Source: Mycobacterium paragordonae (lineage in GTDB: Bacteria; Actinomycetota; Actinomycetes; Mycobacteriales; Mycobacteriaceae). Taken from it: DNA of 64,000 nt. The translations under genes were made by a program, and so were the position numbers. The notes below the pieces were generated by a model. That model searched no databases and was not told where the DNA came from. It was given only the letters and a program-made list of their open reading frames with translations. Of this stretch, positions 1 through 8,765 are shown piece by piece (positions within the stretch are counted from its first letter, which is position 1; each line of letters opens with the position of its first letter). The DNA lies in contig NZ_CP025546.1 in assembly GCF_003614435.1 (NCBI RefSeq), positions 3,658,001 to 3,722,000 on the forward strand, given 5' to 3'.

Positions 1-388
1 GCGCTTCCCAGGTGTGGCCGATGCCGCCCTGCCACGGGCTGAAGACCTTGCCGCCGTAGTAGGTCGGACCGTCTTTGGCGGCGCGGATGACGAGGTTGGA
101 GTTTCCGTCGATGAAGACGTTCTGCCGGTCGTCGCGGTACTGCCCGACGTGTTCGGGGAGTTCCCAGTAGGTCGGGTCCTTGATCGTCTCGCGGGCTTTG
201 GACACCGTCCACTTGGCGGGGTCGGGAGCGGAGCCGGCGGGCCCGTCGAATTCGTCATGGAATATGTACGGGCCTGTTGCACCGCTGGGAGCTGCCTGAG
301 CCTTCGGAGCGGGGGTTGCCCCGAGGGCGGCCGCTCCGGACATCAGGCCCGCCATCAACAGCATGCGGCGACGATCAATCTCGAGCAT
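1..388 (-). CDS. Secreted glycoside hydrolase family 16 (beta-1,3-glucanase-like), N-terminal part
   Basis: Only the first about 129 codons are present; the gene runs off the left edge. The start ATG at 388 is followed by Asp-Arg-Arg-Arg and a hydrophobic stretch, a Tat-like signal peptide with an Ala-rich cleavage region. The mature part then reads HDEFDGPAGSAPDPAKW and RQNVFIDGNSNLVIRAAKDG, the usual N-terminal strands of GH16 beta-glucanases. It closely resembles what I recall of M. tuberculosis Rv0315, a possible beta-1,3-glucanase. The catalytic ExDxxE motif lies outside the window, so activity cannot be judged. It probably acts outside the cytoplasm on beta-glucans. Confidence 0.85.
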   Translation of the reverse strand, partial: MLEIDRRRMLLMAGLMSGAAALGATPAPKAQAAPSGATGPYIFHDEFDGPAGSAPDPAKWTVSKARETIKDPTYWELPEHVGQYRDDRQNVFIDGNSNLVIRAAKDGPTYYGGKVFSPWQGGIGHTWEA

Positions 389-458
389 TAGCAAGGGACC
401 CTAGCAGCCACGGCGAGGCCATTAAAAATTCCCGAAAATTCCCGAAATTCACCAGCAG

Positions 459-1661
459 CTATCCGGCCGCCGGCGGCCTGGTCATGAACGTCAGCCGATG
501 GCCGTATGCGGGCGTTTTGCGGCCGTTGCCGGCATTGAAGAACTGGCCGAACGGGGGGGCCACCGGGGTGTTGCCGGCCGCCGCACCCGCCGACGTAGTT
601 TCCAGAGCCGCGGGGATCGAGGTGGCGTTGCCGATTGCGGTGGCGCTCTGCCCGGTCGCGGTACTCACCGAGGAAGTCCAGCTTGCCGGCACCGACAATC
701 CGCTCAGTGGAACCGCCCGGCCCAACCCCGCGGTCACGCTGCCGACCTTCGTCCCGAGGTTGGCACCGGCCGCCCCCGCGGCCTGAGCCGCCCCTTCGGC
801 CGCTTTGGCGGCGGGAGCCAGGTTGTTCATGAAGTTGGTGATCGCGATCGATCCGCTGCTGGCCTGCCCGAAAGCCTGCCCCGACTGGAATACCGCGGTG
901 ATAGTAGAGACGTAGGGGGAGAGGTACTTGCTGTAGAGCGGAACGATGTCGTCCAGCGGCGTGTTGGCGATCAGCCACTGGTCGATCGCGGTGCCGTTGA
1001 TCGGCGTGGACAGAGTCTTGAGCAGGTCGGCAACCCTGGGGTTCAGCTGCGAGCCGACATTCATCAAGTTGCCGAACACGTTGTTGTACTGACCCTTGAA
1101 GGCGGCGATGGCCTGGTCCGCCAGCTGATAGGGATTGGCCACCTCGGCCGGCTCCGGCAACTCCCCGAACTGGGTCGCCGCCGCTGCGCTGCCCGCGTAG
1201 TTGTACATCGCCGCGGCATCCTGAGCCCAGAACTCCGCGTACAGAGCCTCGGTCGCGGCGATCGCCGGGGTGTTCTGCCCCAGGAAGTTAGTTGCGACCA
1301 GTGCCGCCAGCAGTGCGCGGTTGGCCGCGATCACGGGCGGCGGGATCGAGGCCGCGAACGCGGCCTCGTAGGCGGCGGCGGCGGCGAAGGCCTGACTCGC
1401 CGCCTGCTCGGCTTCTGCCGCGCTGCTGTCCAGGAAGGCGACGAAGGGCGTCGCCGCCGTGAGCATCGCCGCTGACGCCGGTCCCAGCCATGGACCGCTG
1501 GTCAGCTCGGAAATCGCCAACCGATGGCCCGACGCCGCAGCCTGCAGGTCGGCGGCCAGTCCACTCCACGCCGCGGCGGCGGCCAGCATCGGGCCTGCCC
1601 CCGGACCGGTGTATATGCGGCCCGAGTTGACCTCGGGCGGCAATAAGCCGTAATCAACCAT
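459..1661 (-). CDS. PPE family protein, PPE-SVP type
   Basis: A 400-residue protein starting MVDYGLLPPEVNSG, with the PPE motif at residues 8-10. The about 180-residue PPE domain carries the WxG turn in GPWLGPASAAM. The C-terminal half has LSGLSVPASW, the SVP motif of the PPE-SVP subfamily, and ends in a Pro-rich PPAAG. PPE proteins pair with PE proteins and are exported by ESX (type VII) systems, usually ESX-5 for this subfamily. It is the last gene of a PE-PPE-PPE operon, 25 bases after the preceding PPE, and its N-terminal domain closely resembles that neighbour, which suggests tandem duplication. No strong ribosome binding site is visible, so it may be translationally coupled. Confidence 0.93.
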   Translation of the reverse strand: MVDYGLLPPEVNSGRIYTGPGAGPMLAAAAAWSGLAADLQAAASGHRLAISELTSGPWLGPASAAMLTAATPFVAFLDSSAAEAEQAASQAFAAAAAYEAAFAASIPPPVIAANRALLAALVATNFLGQNTPAIAATEALYAEFWAQDAAAMYNYAGSAAAATQFGELPEPAEVANPYQLADQAIAAFKGQYNNVFGNLMNVGSQLNPRVADLLKTLSTPINGTAIDQWLIANTPLDDIVPLYSKYLSPYVSTITAVFQSGQAFGQASSGSIAITNFMNNLAPAAKAAEGAAQAAGAAGANLGTKVGSVTAGLGRAVPLSGLSVPASWTSSVSTATGQSATAIGNATSIPAALETTSAGAAAGNTPVAPPFGQFFNAGNGRKTPAYGHRLTFMTRPPAAG

Positions 1662-1686
1662 TACGTGTGCTGAGTCGTTGCGGCCG

Positions 1687-2871
1687 TTATCCGGCGGCCG
1701 GTGGTTTGGCCATCACCGACGGCTTGAACCCGTAGGTCGGCTGGTTGCGGCCATAACCTCCGTTGACGAACTGCCCGAACGGCGGGGCCATCGGGAAGCT
1801 GTTGCCCTCGGCGGCGGCCGGAATCGCGGTGGCAATCCCCGGGTTGGTGGTGGCGTGCCACGGCACCCAGTTCGCCGGCGCCGACAAGCCACCGATCGGT
1901 ATCGCCTTGCCCAGGCCCGCGGCCACGCCCCCGAGGTTGCCGGCGGCGCCCGCCGCGGCCTGCCCGGCGCTCGCCGCGGCGGCGCCGGCGGCCGATGCCG
2001 CACCCTCGGCCGCCTTGGCCGCTGAAGCGGCGGGTTTGGCGAAGTTGGCCATTGCGGTCAGACCATTGCTGACCTGGCCGAAGGACTGCGTCGACTGGAT
2101 CATCGCCGCCAGGGAGTTGACGTAGGGGGAGAGGTACTTGCTGTAGAGGGACACCACATCATCCAGCGGGGTGTTGTCCACCAGGAATTTGTCGATCGCC
2201 GTGCCGTTGATTGGCGAAGACAGCGTCTTCAATACGTCGGAGACCCGGGGGTTGACCTGCGACGCCACGTTCGTGACGTTGGTGTAGCCGGTGTTGTACT
2301 GGGCTTTGAAGACGGCGATGGCCTGGTCGGCCAGTCCGTAGGGATCGACCACCTCGGCCGGTGCGGGCAGTTCCGACAGCTTGGTGGCCGCGGCCGCACT
2401 TCCCGCGTAGGTGTACATCGCGCCCGAGTCCTGCGCCCAGAACTCCGCGTACTGCGCTTCGAGGGTGGAGATCGCCGAACTGTTCTGGCCCAGCAGGTTG
2501 GACGCGACCAACTCCTGCAGCAGGGCCCGGTTGGCCGCGATCAGCGGCGGCGGGACGCTGGCCGCGAACGCCCTTTCATAGGCGGTGACCGCGGCCGTCG
2601 CCTGGCTTGCCGCCTGTGCGGCCTGCTCGGCACTGTTGTCGAGCCAGGTGAGGAAGGGGCTGACGCTGGCGGTCAACGACGCCGCTGCCGGTCCCAGCCA
2701 CGGCCCGCTGGTCAGCGCGGTGATCACCGACCGATGACCCGACGCAGCCTCTTGCAGGTCCGCGGCCAGTCCGCTCCATGCCGACGCGGCGGCCAGCAGT
2801 GAGCCCGCACCCGGGCCGGCGTAGATGAGCCCGGAGTTGATCTCGGGCGGCAACAGGCCGTAGTCAGCCAT
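1687..2871 (-). CDS. PPE family protein, PPE-SVP-like (SAP variant)
   Basis: A 394-residue protein starting MADYGLLPPEINSG, with a PPE domain containing the WxG turn (GPWLGPAAASL). The C-terminal motif reads GGLSAPANW where the subfamily has SVP, so it is a relaxed form of the signature. An AGGGGAAAG ribosome binding site lies just upstream of the ATG. It sits 32 bases after the PE gene, the usual arrangement for a PE-PPE heterodimer. The duplicate downstream PPE means the single PE could pair with either. Predicted ESX-exported surface or secreted protein; the specific role is unknown. Confidence 0.93.
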   Translation of the reverse strand: MADYGLLPPEINSGLIYAGPGAGSLLAAASAWSGLAADLQEAASGHRSVITALTSGPWLGPAAASLTASVSPFLTWLDNSAEQAAQAASQATAAVTAYERAFAASVPPPLIAANRALLQELVASNLLGQNSSAISTLEAQYAEFWAQDSGAMYTYAGSAAAATKLSELPAPAEVVDPYGLADQAIAVFKAQYNTGYTNVTNVASQVNPRVSDVLKTLSSPINGTAIDKFLVDNTPLDDVVSLYSKYLSPYVNSLAAMIQSTQSFGQVSNGLTAMANFAKPAASAAKAAEGAASAAGAAAASAGQAAAGAAGNLGGVAAGLGKAIPIGGLSAPANWVPWHATTNPGIATAIPAAAEGNSFPMAPPFGQFVNGGYGRNQPTYGFKPSVMAKPPAAG

Positions 2872-2903
2872 TGGTTTCTTTCCCCTAAGTCTCTGGTGAC
2901 CGC

Positions 2904-3200
2904 TCAGACGGAAGCCGCGTTGGCGGCTTCGGTCGCGGCGTACGAACCGGCGCTCGTCCCGAGGGTCGCGGCCAGCGCCGCCTGGATCTGGGCGGCCTTC
3001 GCCTGCAGTTCCTGGAATCGCGCGGCATGGGTGGCGAACTGCGCCGCCGTCAGGATCGACACCTCATCCGCTGCCGCGGGAACAACGCCGGTGGTGGGGA
3101 CGGCGGCGGCGGCGTTGCCCACGTTCAGGGCCGCGCCGAGCGACTGCAGATTGCTGGCCGCGGCTGCCAGGTGCTCCGGATACGTGCGTACGAAAGACAT
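2904..3200 (-). CDS. PE family protein (PE domain only)
   Basis: A 98-residue protein starting MSFVRTYPEHLAAAASNL that ends shortly after the PE domain. The YAATE sequence near residues 87-91 matches the YxxxD/E secretion signal of type VII substrates. A strong GGAGG lies just upstream of the ATG. As first gene of the PE-PPE-PPE operon it is expected to form a helical bundle with one or both PPE partners and be exported by an ESX system. Some 65 to 80 bases upstream there is a short inverted repeat, ACGGT-4-ACCGT (3265-3278), of unknown meaning. Confidence 0.93.
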   Translation of the reverse strand: MSFVRTYPEHLAAAASNLQSLGAALNVGNAAAAVPTTGVVPAAADEVSILTAAQFATHAARFQELQAKAAQIQAALAATLGTSAGSYAATEAANAASV

Positions 3201-3954
3201 AGTTTCCTCCGAACAAGCTGTGGGGTCGGGTCGTCACACTTCAATGTGTTCCCGTTATCTCGGTACGGTATTGACCGTCCCAGCACCGGTTCAATGCGGC
3301 TAACCCCGGCGAATAGACCCTGATCTTGATGTTTAGCCAACATTCACCTTGATTTTTAGTCACACCATCTTCATAGAATCTGCGCAGCATCCGTGCAGTA
3401 AGAGTCCGCATAATCGCCGCGCTCACGACGCGCGGACCGGACCGCGTCACCTCGCTCGAAGCAGGGCCGTGCCGAAGGTATCTATCGAATGGACCCAAGG
3501 CCCCCGAAAAATTCGGCCCGACAGCACTTTTCGCACGCTTGAACCGCATCGGGCGAACGGTGTCGTCCGCACTACCCGGTCACCTGGACGTCTGCCGGCC
3601 GGCGACAATGGAGTGCTGCCCATTTTCTGGCGCTAGAACGGCCCGCAGCCGGCGGCGGCCCGGGGCGACCGGCCTACCATCACTATCAAGCCCCGCTAAA
3701 TACTATTGCGCTGGCTAATCATATGAATGTCAGCGCCCCGCGATTAAATTCACGGTGAACATATCTCTGGGCTGTGGAATTCCAGAACCCGGGGGTCTTG
3801 GGTCCGCATTAATTCTCAGGCTGATTTTTAATCGCCCGGCTCCGCCGCGGACGGCACACCTGGTGCCGGCGGGGTGGGCACGTTCCGATTTATTGGCCGA
3901 GGCGTAGCTCCCGTGTGACCGAACCGCGACGACGGCGAAGCAGGCTCTTCTCTT
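3201..3954. other. Intergenic region upstream of the PE-PPE operon
   Basis: About 750 bases without a gene I can support. The left end should hold the promoter of the PE-PPE-PPE operon. Several short open frames exist here on both strands but none has a recognisable domain, a ribosome binding site or mycobacterial-looking protein composition. Confidence 0.5.
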
Positions 3955-4242
3955 ATGACGGTGCTGGTTGGGCTCGCCCTGATATCGGCCCTGTGCACCG
4001 GCTATCACCTCGGCCGACGCACCGGGTCCCGGCCACCGCCGTGGCGGAAGCGGACTTCGCGACTCGCTCTGGGCAGGCTCACGGCCAGTCTGGTCGTGCT
4101 GGTGGTCGCCCGTCGGGTGCAGCGGATGCTGATCGCGCAGCGCCGGATACCCGCCGCCGCAGACCTTTGGGGACATCTCCCCGCAGCGCAACTTCTCCTG
4201 CCGCGCGGCCGTCCCGCACGCCGGCCGCTCCGGCGTCGGTAG
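3955..4242 (+). CDS. Small hypothetical membrane protein
   Basis: A 95-residue frame starting MTVLVGLALISALCTGYHLG. It has an N-terminal hydrophobic segment (about residues 2-17), a basic loop (GRRTGSRPPPWRKRTSR), then a second hydrophobic segment (SLVVLVVA, about residues 45-53). This layout resembles small mycobacterial membrane proteins with a similar basic RKRTSR loop that I recall, but I cannot name a family. The C-terminal third is very Arg and Pro rich and may be less reliable. It converges on the cutinase gene, whose stop is 10 bases away. Confidence 0.5.
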   Translation: MTVLVGLALISALCTGYHLGRRTGSRPPPWRKRTSRLALGRLTASLVVLVVARRVQRMLIAQRRIPAAADLWGHLPAAQLLLPRGRPARRPLRRR

Positions 4243-4251
4243 CGAGGCTGT

Positions 4252-4947
4252 CTACAGCCTGCCCGCGACGAAGTCCGCGGCCTGGTTAGCCATACCGGCT
4301 TGGATGTACGCGCTGGCCAGGTGCTGCGGCCAGTTGTCTTTCCAGGTGTTCGGGTCGGCGGGGTTGCAGATTGGGTCGGCACCGTGACACAGCTCGATGG
4401 TCCGGTCGTTGTAGAGCGGGCTGAAATTGGTGATGGGCCCGACCCATTGACTTCCGTTGCCGAACAGCGCAACGGCGGCGATGTGCTGATCGGTGCCGTC
4501 GGGAAGCGGGCTGTCGAATCCGAAGGCCGACAGGGGCACCGCGAGGACGACGTCGGTCACCGCCGCCCCGAGTGAGTAGCCGCCCAGCACCAGCCGGGTG
4601 CTGGGGCAGTTGTTGACCATGTACTGGATGTGCCGGCTCATGTCGTTGGCGCCGATGTCCACCTCGGTGTCGGCCGGGTACTTCACGGCGTAGGTGCCCA
4701 TGCTTCGGCCGCCGATCTTGGAACTGAGCGAGTTGATGAACGCATTGCCGAGCGCGCCGGGTCCCGCCGATTCGAAGCGGCCGCGGGCAAAGACGACCTC
4801 CACCTGCGGGCAGTTGGCGGCGACGGCCGGTCCGGCCGCACCGGTAGTACCGGCCGGCAACACCACACCGGCGACGAGCAGCGCGGCAACGGTGACCATC
4901 GCCGCTAGACCGCGTCCTACGGATTTCCGGGAAACTAGTTGGCGCAC
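4252..4947 (-). CDS. Secreted cutinase family serine esterase
   Basis: Predicted 231 residues from GTG 4947; the frame stays open further upstream but that part overlaps the glycerophosphodiesterase gene and looks non-coding. A signal peptide (LAAMVTVAALLVAGVVLPAG) precedes the mature CPQVEVVFARG. The nucleophile motif is GGYSLGAA (GxSxG), followed by CHGADPICNPAD, which carries the catalytic Asp and a conserved Cys, and a His in PQHLASAY. Cutinases hydrolyse ester bonds of lipids and act outside the cytoplasmic membrane. Another cutinase lies at 23627-24274 with about the same length. The exact start is uncertain; GTG at 4935 is an alternative. Confidence 0.88.
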   Translation of the reverse strand: MRQLVSRKSVGRGLAAMVTVAALLVAGVVLPAGTTGAAGPAVAANCPQVEVVFARGRFESAGPGALGNAFINSLSSKIGGRSMGTYAVKYPADTEVDIGANDMSRHIQYMVNNCPSTRLVLGGYSLGAAVTDVVLAVPLSAFGFDSPLPDGTDQHIAAVALFGNGSQWVGPITNFSPLYNDRTIELCHGADPICNPADPNTWKDNWPQHLASAYIQAGMANQAADFVAGRL

Positions 4948-4968
4948 AGCACATGATGGTAGCGAGAG

Positions 4969-5850
4969 ATGTGCGGTCGCGCGCCGCTTAACAACAATGT
5001 GCGATCGGCCCCGGCCGCGGCTGGCTTTTCGCCCCTTGGTGGCGATACTTACCTGGTGGACGACGACGGGACCCGGGTTGCCGAGTTCCTCCGCGAAAGC
5101 GGCCCAATCGCCATGGCGCACAGAGGTTTTACGTCGTTCAAGTATCCGATGAACAGCATGGCCGCCTTCCGGGAGGCGGTGCGGCTCGGGTTTAGATATA
5201 TCGAGACGGACGTACGTGCGACCCGCGACGGCGTTGCGGTGGTCCTGCATGACCGCCGACTTGACGGCACCTGCGGCGTCCGTGGTGCGGTCGACGAGTT
5301 GGACTGGCGCGAGGTACGTACGGCAGATCTGGGCGCTGGAGAGTCGATACCCACCCTGGAAGATCTGCTGACCGCTTATCCCGAGATCCGGGTCAACATC
5401 GATATCAAGGTCGGTTCGGCTGTGGAGCCCACCGTCGATGTCATCGAGCGGATGAACGTGCACGACCGAGTGCTGGTGACATCGTTCTCCGAGCGCCGGC
5501 GCAGGCGAGCGTTGCGGTTGCTGTCGAGGCGGGTCGCCAGTGCGGCCGGAACGGGCGCATTCCTGGCTGTTCTGGCGGCCAGGACACCACGCGATCAGGG
5601 CTATGCCTGGCGGCTCATGCGCGACAGCGACTGCCTGCAGCTACCGTCGCGACTCGGATTGGTGCCCGTCATCACGCCGGCCCTGGTGCGCACGGCGCAC
5701 GAAATGGGCCGTCAGGTGCACGCCTGGACGGTCGACGATCCCGCCGAGATGTCCGCACTTTTCGACATGGGGGTGGACGGCATCATCACCGATCGCGCCG
5801 ACCTGCTGCGTGACGTGCTGGTGTCCCGAGGACAGTGGCTACCCGGCTGA
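4969..5850 (+). CDS. Glycerophosphodiester phosphodiesterase (GDPD)
   Basis: A 293-residue frame whose conserved part starts near residue 40. It has the GDPD signatures MAHRGF (catalytic His-Arg-Gly), ETDVRATRDGVAVVLHD (metal-binding Glu and Asp, second catalytic His), the NIDIK strand, and HAWTVDD near the C-terminus. GDPDs split glycerophosphodiesters into glycerol 3-phosphate and an alcohol. No signal peptide is seen, so it is probably cytoplasmic. It resembles Rv2277c more than GlpQ1, from memory. The start is uncertain: ATG 4969 is far upstream of the domain and GTG 5056 is a fair alternative. It diverges from the cutinase gene. Confidence 0.88.
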   Translation: MCGRAPLNNNVRSAPAAAGFSPLGGDTYLVDDDGTRVAEFLRESGPIAMAHRGFTSFKYPMNSMAAFREAVRLGFRYIETDVRATRDGVAVVLHDRRLDGTCGVRGAVDELDWREVRTADLGAGESIPTLEDLLTAYPEIRVNIDIKVGSAVEPTVDVIERMNVHDRVLVTSFSERRRRRALRLLSRRVASAAGTGAFLAVLAARTPRDQGYAWRLMRDSDCLQLPSRLGLVPVITPALVRTAHEMGRQVHAWTVDDPAEMSALFDMGVDGIITDRADLLRDVLVSRGQWLPG

Positions 5851-5933
5851 CAGCAAAGCTCAGCTGGTGGGCGATAAAAGTCGCCGCGATCCGAACGACG
5901 CCCGATTGGACGGCGGTGGGTATCGGTACTGGT

Positions 5934-6512
5934 ATGAGCGAGTCAGCAATTCAAACCATCACCGTCACCGACCTGGGGCGGCAACTCGACCTACCCGCCC
6001 CACCCCGGGTCGTCGACGTGCGAACCCCGGCCGAGTTCGAGACCGCGCACATCGCCGGTTCTCTCAACGTGCCGCTGAACGTGCTGAACGAACACCGATC
6101 CGCCATCGCCCCACATCTGACCGAAGATGTTGTGCTGGTGTGCAAGTCGGGCCAGCGCGCCGCCAAGGCCGCGCGCCTGCTGCACGACGCGGGGGCGTCC
6201 GGGGGACGAGTCCTCGAAAACGGCTTCACCGCGTGGGAAGGTCACGGGTTAGCGGTCGATCGCGGCACGCCACGGTGGGAACTCGAACGGCAGGTTCGGC
6301 TGGTCGCGGGGTCGGTGGTGTTGTCCTCGATTCTGGGCAGCGTCGCGGTACCCCGGCTCAAGTGGCTGGCCGCCGCCATCGGCGGCGGACTGACGTTCGC
6401 GGCCGTCACCGACACCTGCGCGATGGCGACGGGCCTTGCCAAGCTTCCGTACAACCGGGGCGCGGGCGCCGATGTGCAGACCATCGTCTCGGCGCTGGGA
6501 ACCGGCGGCTAG
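5934..6512 (+). CDS. Rhodanese domain protein with C-terminal DUF2892-type membrane segment
   Basis: A 192-residue protein from ATG 5934. Residues 1-105 are a rhodanese domain with VVDVRTPAEFETAHIAGS and the active loop CKSGQRA, which keeps the catalytic Cys and the following Arg. The remainder holds two hydrophobic segments (VVLSSILGSVAV and WLAAAIGGGLTFAAV), matching the DUF2892 tail of YgaP-like rhodaneses. It should be an inner-membrane sulfurtransferase moving sulfane sulfur. Its stop lies 2 bases from that of a convergent MBL-rhodanese gene, so the two sulfur genes form a tail-to-tail pair. Confidence 0.9.
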   Translation: MSESAIQTITVTDLGRQLDLPAPPRVVDVRTPAEFETAHIAGSLNVPLNVLNEHRSAIAPHLTEDVVLVCKSGQRAAKAARLLHDAGASGGRVLENGFTAWEGHGLAVDRGTPRWELERQVRLVAGSVVLSSILGSVAVPRLKWLAAAIGGGLTFAAVTDTCAMATGLAKLPYNRGAGADVQTIVSALGTGG

Positions 6513-6514
6513 CC

Positions 6515-7876
6515 TCACCGGCAGGTCAACCCGAGTTCCTCAGCGGCGCTGTAATTGTCGTCAACCAACACGGTCGCCCGCCCGTACTTGTCCAGGATCG
6601 ACGCCGCTACCGAAGCCCGGTATCCGCTGGCGCAGTGCACCCAGATCTCACCGTCGGGAATCTCGCGGAGCCGGCGCGTCAATTCATGGATGGGAACGTT
6701 GACGGCTTTGAGCACGTGACCGTCCCGGAATTCGTCCTCACGCCGCACGTCGAGCACCGCCACCTGCTCGCGGCCGATTTCGGCGGCCAGCGCGGCGAAA
6801 TCGGCGACCCGATAGGAGCTCAGTTCGGACTCGACGGCCAACTGGGCGATGTCGCCGGTGGCCGCGCCGCGGACATCGTCAACACCGATACGAACCAATT
6901 CCCTTCGTGCGGTGGCGATCTGGTTGGCGTCGTCTCCGATCAGCGTCAACGGCTCGCCCCACGCGTACACCCAGCCGAGGTAGGTGACGAACGAGTCCGA
7001 CAACTCGAAACCGTAGGAGCCCCCCAGATGGCCCGCCGCGAAGGCCGTCCGGGACCGTAGGTCGATCACCCATTCTCCGGCCTCGATACGACGCCGGATT
7101 TCGGCCGGATCCACCGGTGCCGGCGTCGACAGATCCACCGGCGCAGGACCGTCCCGGTTGATCACCCCCATGTGTTCGTAGTAGGCGGGATAGGCCGACA
7201 ACGTGGCGAGCAACTCCTCGACGAACGTCTCCTCATCCTGTGTCAGGGCTGGATTCGACGCACGTTGCTCACCCACCGTCGAGGAGTCCCGGCCCTGACC
7301 GCCGGCCGCACAGAAACTGCCGAAACCATGCGTGGGATAGACCTGCGCGTCGGCGGGGAGTTCGCTGGCCAGGCGACGCACTGAGCGGAACTGGTCGATG
7401 GTCAGCTGGTGGGTGTGCTCCGCGCCGAGCAGATCCGTGCGTCCTGTGGTATCGAAAAGCATTGAGCCACCGGTGAACACAGCCACCACCTCGCCCAATT
7501 CATCGCTGAGCGCATAGCTCACGTGCTCCTGCGTGTGCCCCGGTGTGTGGAGAACTCGGAGACGGAATCCTCCGACGTCGATGATGTCTCCGTCGTCCAC
7601 CCGGCGAGCCGGGTAGCCGACCTCATCGCCGCGGGGGATCACGTACTCCGCACCCGTCGACCGGGACAGCTCCAACCCGCCCGTGACGTAGTCGTTGTGC
7701 AGGTGCGTCTCGAGGACATGGGTGACGCGTGCGGCGCGCTCACCGAGCAGCCGCGTCACTCGGTCGATGTCGCGCTGCGGATCGATGACCACCACCGCAT
7801 GGTCATCGGCCACCACATAACTGCGGTCGCCCAGACTCGACGTCTCGATAACTTCCACGTGGACACCCATGTCCAC
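6515..7876 (-). CDS. MBL-fold hydrolase with rhodanese domains (persulfide dioxygenase-like)
   Basis: A 453-residue protein. Residues 1-240 are a metallo-beta-lactamase fold with THLHNDYVTGG (HxHxD metal motif), HTPGHTQEH, FTGGSMLFDTTGRTDL and PTHGFGSFC, as in glyoxalase II and ETHE1-type persulfide dioxygenases. Two rhodanese-like domains follow. The first (about 258-345) lacks an active Cys, while the second (about 365-453) has VHCASGYRAS with the Cys. This matches CstB/BLH-type proteins that oxidise persulfides to sulfite or thiosulfate. Probably cytoplasmic. It converges on the rhodanese gene, suggesting a sulfane-sulfur or sulfide detoxification role. Confidence 0.88.
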   Translation of the reverse strand: MDMGVHVEVIETSSLGDRSYVVADDHAVVVIDPQRDIDRVTRLLGERAARVTHVLETHLHNDYVTGGLELSRSTGAEYVIPRGDEVGYPARRVDDGDIIDVGGFRLRVLHTPGHTQEHVSYALSDELGEVVAVFTGGSMLFDTTGRTDLLGAEHTHQLTIDQFRSVRRLASELPADAQVYPTHGFGSFCAAGGQGRDSSTVGEQRASNPALTQDEETFVEELLATLSAYPAYYEHMGVINRDGPAPVDLSTPAPVDPAEIRRRIEAGEWVIDLRSRTAFAAGHLGGSYGFELSDSFVTYLGWVYAWGEPLTLIGDDANQIATARRELVRIGVDDVRGAATGDIAQLAVESELSSYRVADFAALAAEIGREQVAVLDVRREDEFRDGHVLKAVNVPIHELTRRLREIPDGEIWVHCASGYRASVAASILDKYGRATVLVDDNYSAAEELGLTCR

Positions 7877-7988
7877 CAGGTACCCCGGCCGAATGCCCGG
7901 CGGGGCGGCCCGACCAGCGGCAGCCCCGCCAGCTGGGATCGGATTGAATTCTCGACGATCGCAAACGTGCGGTTGCTACCATCGCGCC

Positions 7989-8765
7989 GTGCCCGAATCT
8001 GCTTCATCCGGTGGACCCCGTCACCTGTCACGGCGCGCCGCGTTCGGCTACGCCCTCGCGCCCGTGTTGCTCGGTGCGCTCGCGGCCACGGCCGAGGCCC
8101 CCAGAGCGTCAGCCGCCGGCGGCCAACTGATCGACTTCGCTCTACAGCGAATCCCGCCCGACGAGATCAAGGCGGCCGGCTACGACGGCGTGGTGAATTA
8201 CGTGTCCGAATCGCGGCCGGGGATGAACTTCGAAGCGAAGCCCATCACCCGCCAGTACGCCGACGCCCTGCGCACCGCGGGTCTGCACATCGTCAGCAAC
8301 TTTCAGTACGGCAAGCCGGGCGGATCCGCGCCCTCGGATTTCACCCGCGGTTATGACGGTGGGGTAGCCGACGCGCAGGCGGCGCTCTCGCTGCACAACG
8401 CGGCCGGGGGAGGAGCCTCGGCGCCGATCTTCTTCAGCGTCGACGACAACATCGACCAGGGCACCTGGAACAGCCTTGCGCTGCCCTGGTTTCGGGGCAT
8501 CAACTCGGTACTCGGCGTGGGCCGCACCGGAATTTACGGCCACTCCCGCGCGTGCGGCTGGGCCATCGGCGACAACGTCATCGGCAACTCGACCACTCCC
8601 GGCCACCGGTGGGCCTGGCAGACCAGGTCCTGGTCCAACGGGGATCGCGAACCGGCCGCAGTGCTGTACCAGGGCGTGGTCAACGGTCCACTGCTGGCCG
8701 GAACCCAGATCGACATCGACGACGTCCTCGCAGCCGATTACGGCCAATGGGATCTCGCCCGCTAA
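7989..8765 (+). CDS. Tat-exported DUF1906 glycoside hydrolase-like protein (Rv2525c-like)
   Basis: A 258-residue protein from GTG 7989. The N-terminus has the twin-arginine motif LSRRAAFGYAL followed by a hydrophobic region and an Ala-rich cleavage site (RASAAG). The mature domain has IDFALQRIPPDEIKAAGYDG, IFFSVDD and YGHSRACGWA, the TIM-barrel-like DUF1906 fold. M. tuberculosis Rv2525c is a known Tat substrate with this fold, linked to cell wall and beta-lactam phenotypes; its substrate is unresolved. The stop overlaps the start of the next gene by 19 bases, so the two are probably co-translated. An earlier ATG at 7869 is less likely because it would place 40 residues before the Tat signal. 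Confidence 0.88.
   Translation: MPESASSGGPRHLSRRAAFGYALAPVLLGALAATAEAPRASAAGGQLIDFALQRIPPDEIKAAGYDGVVNYVSESRPGMNFEAKPITRQYADALRTAGLHIVSNFQYGKPGGSAPSDFTRGYDGGVADAQAALSLHNAAGGGASAPIFFSVDDNIDQGTWNSLALPWFRGINSVLGVGRTGIYGHSRACGWAIGDNVIGNSTTPGHRWAWQTRSWSNGDREPAAVLYQGVVNGPLLAGTQIDIDDVLAADYGQWDLAR

Noticed and set aside
3349..3636. Short frames in the region upstream of the PE-PPE operon
   Set aside because: No ribosome binding site, no domain and no conserved-looking protein composition.
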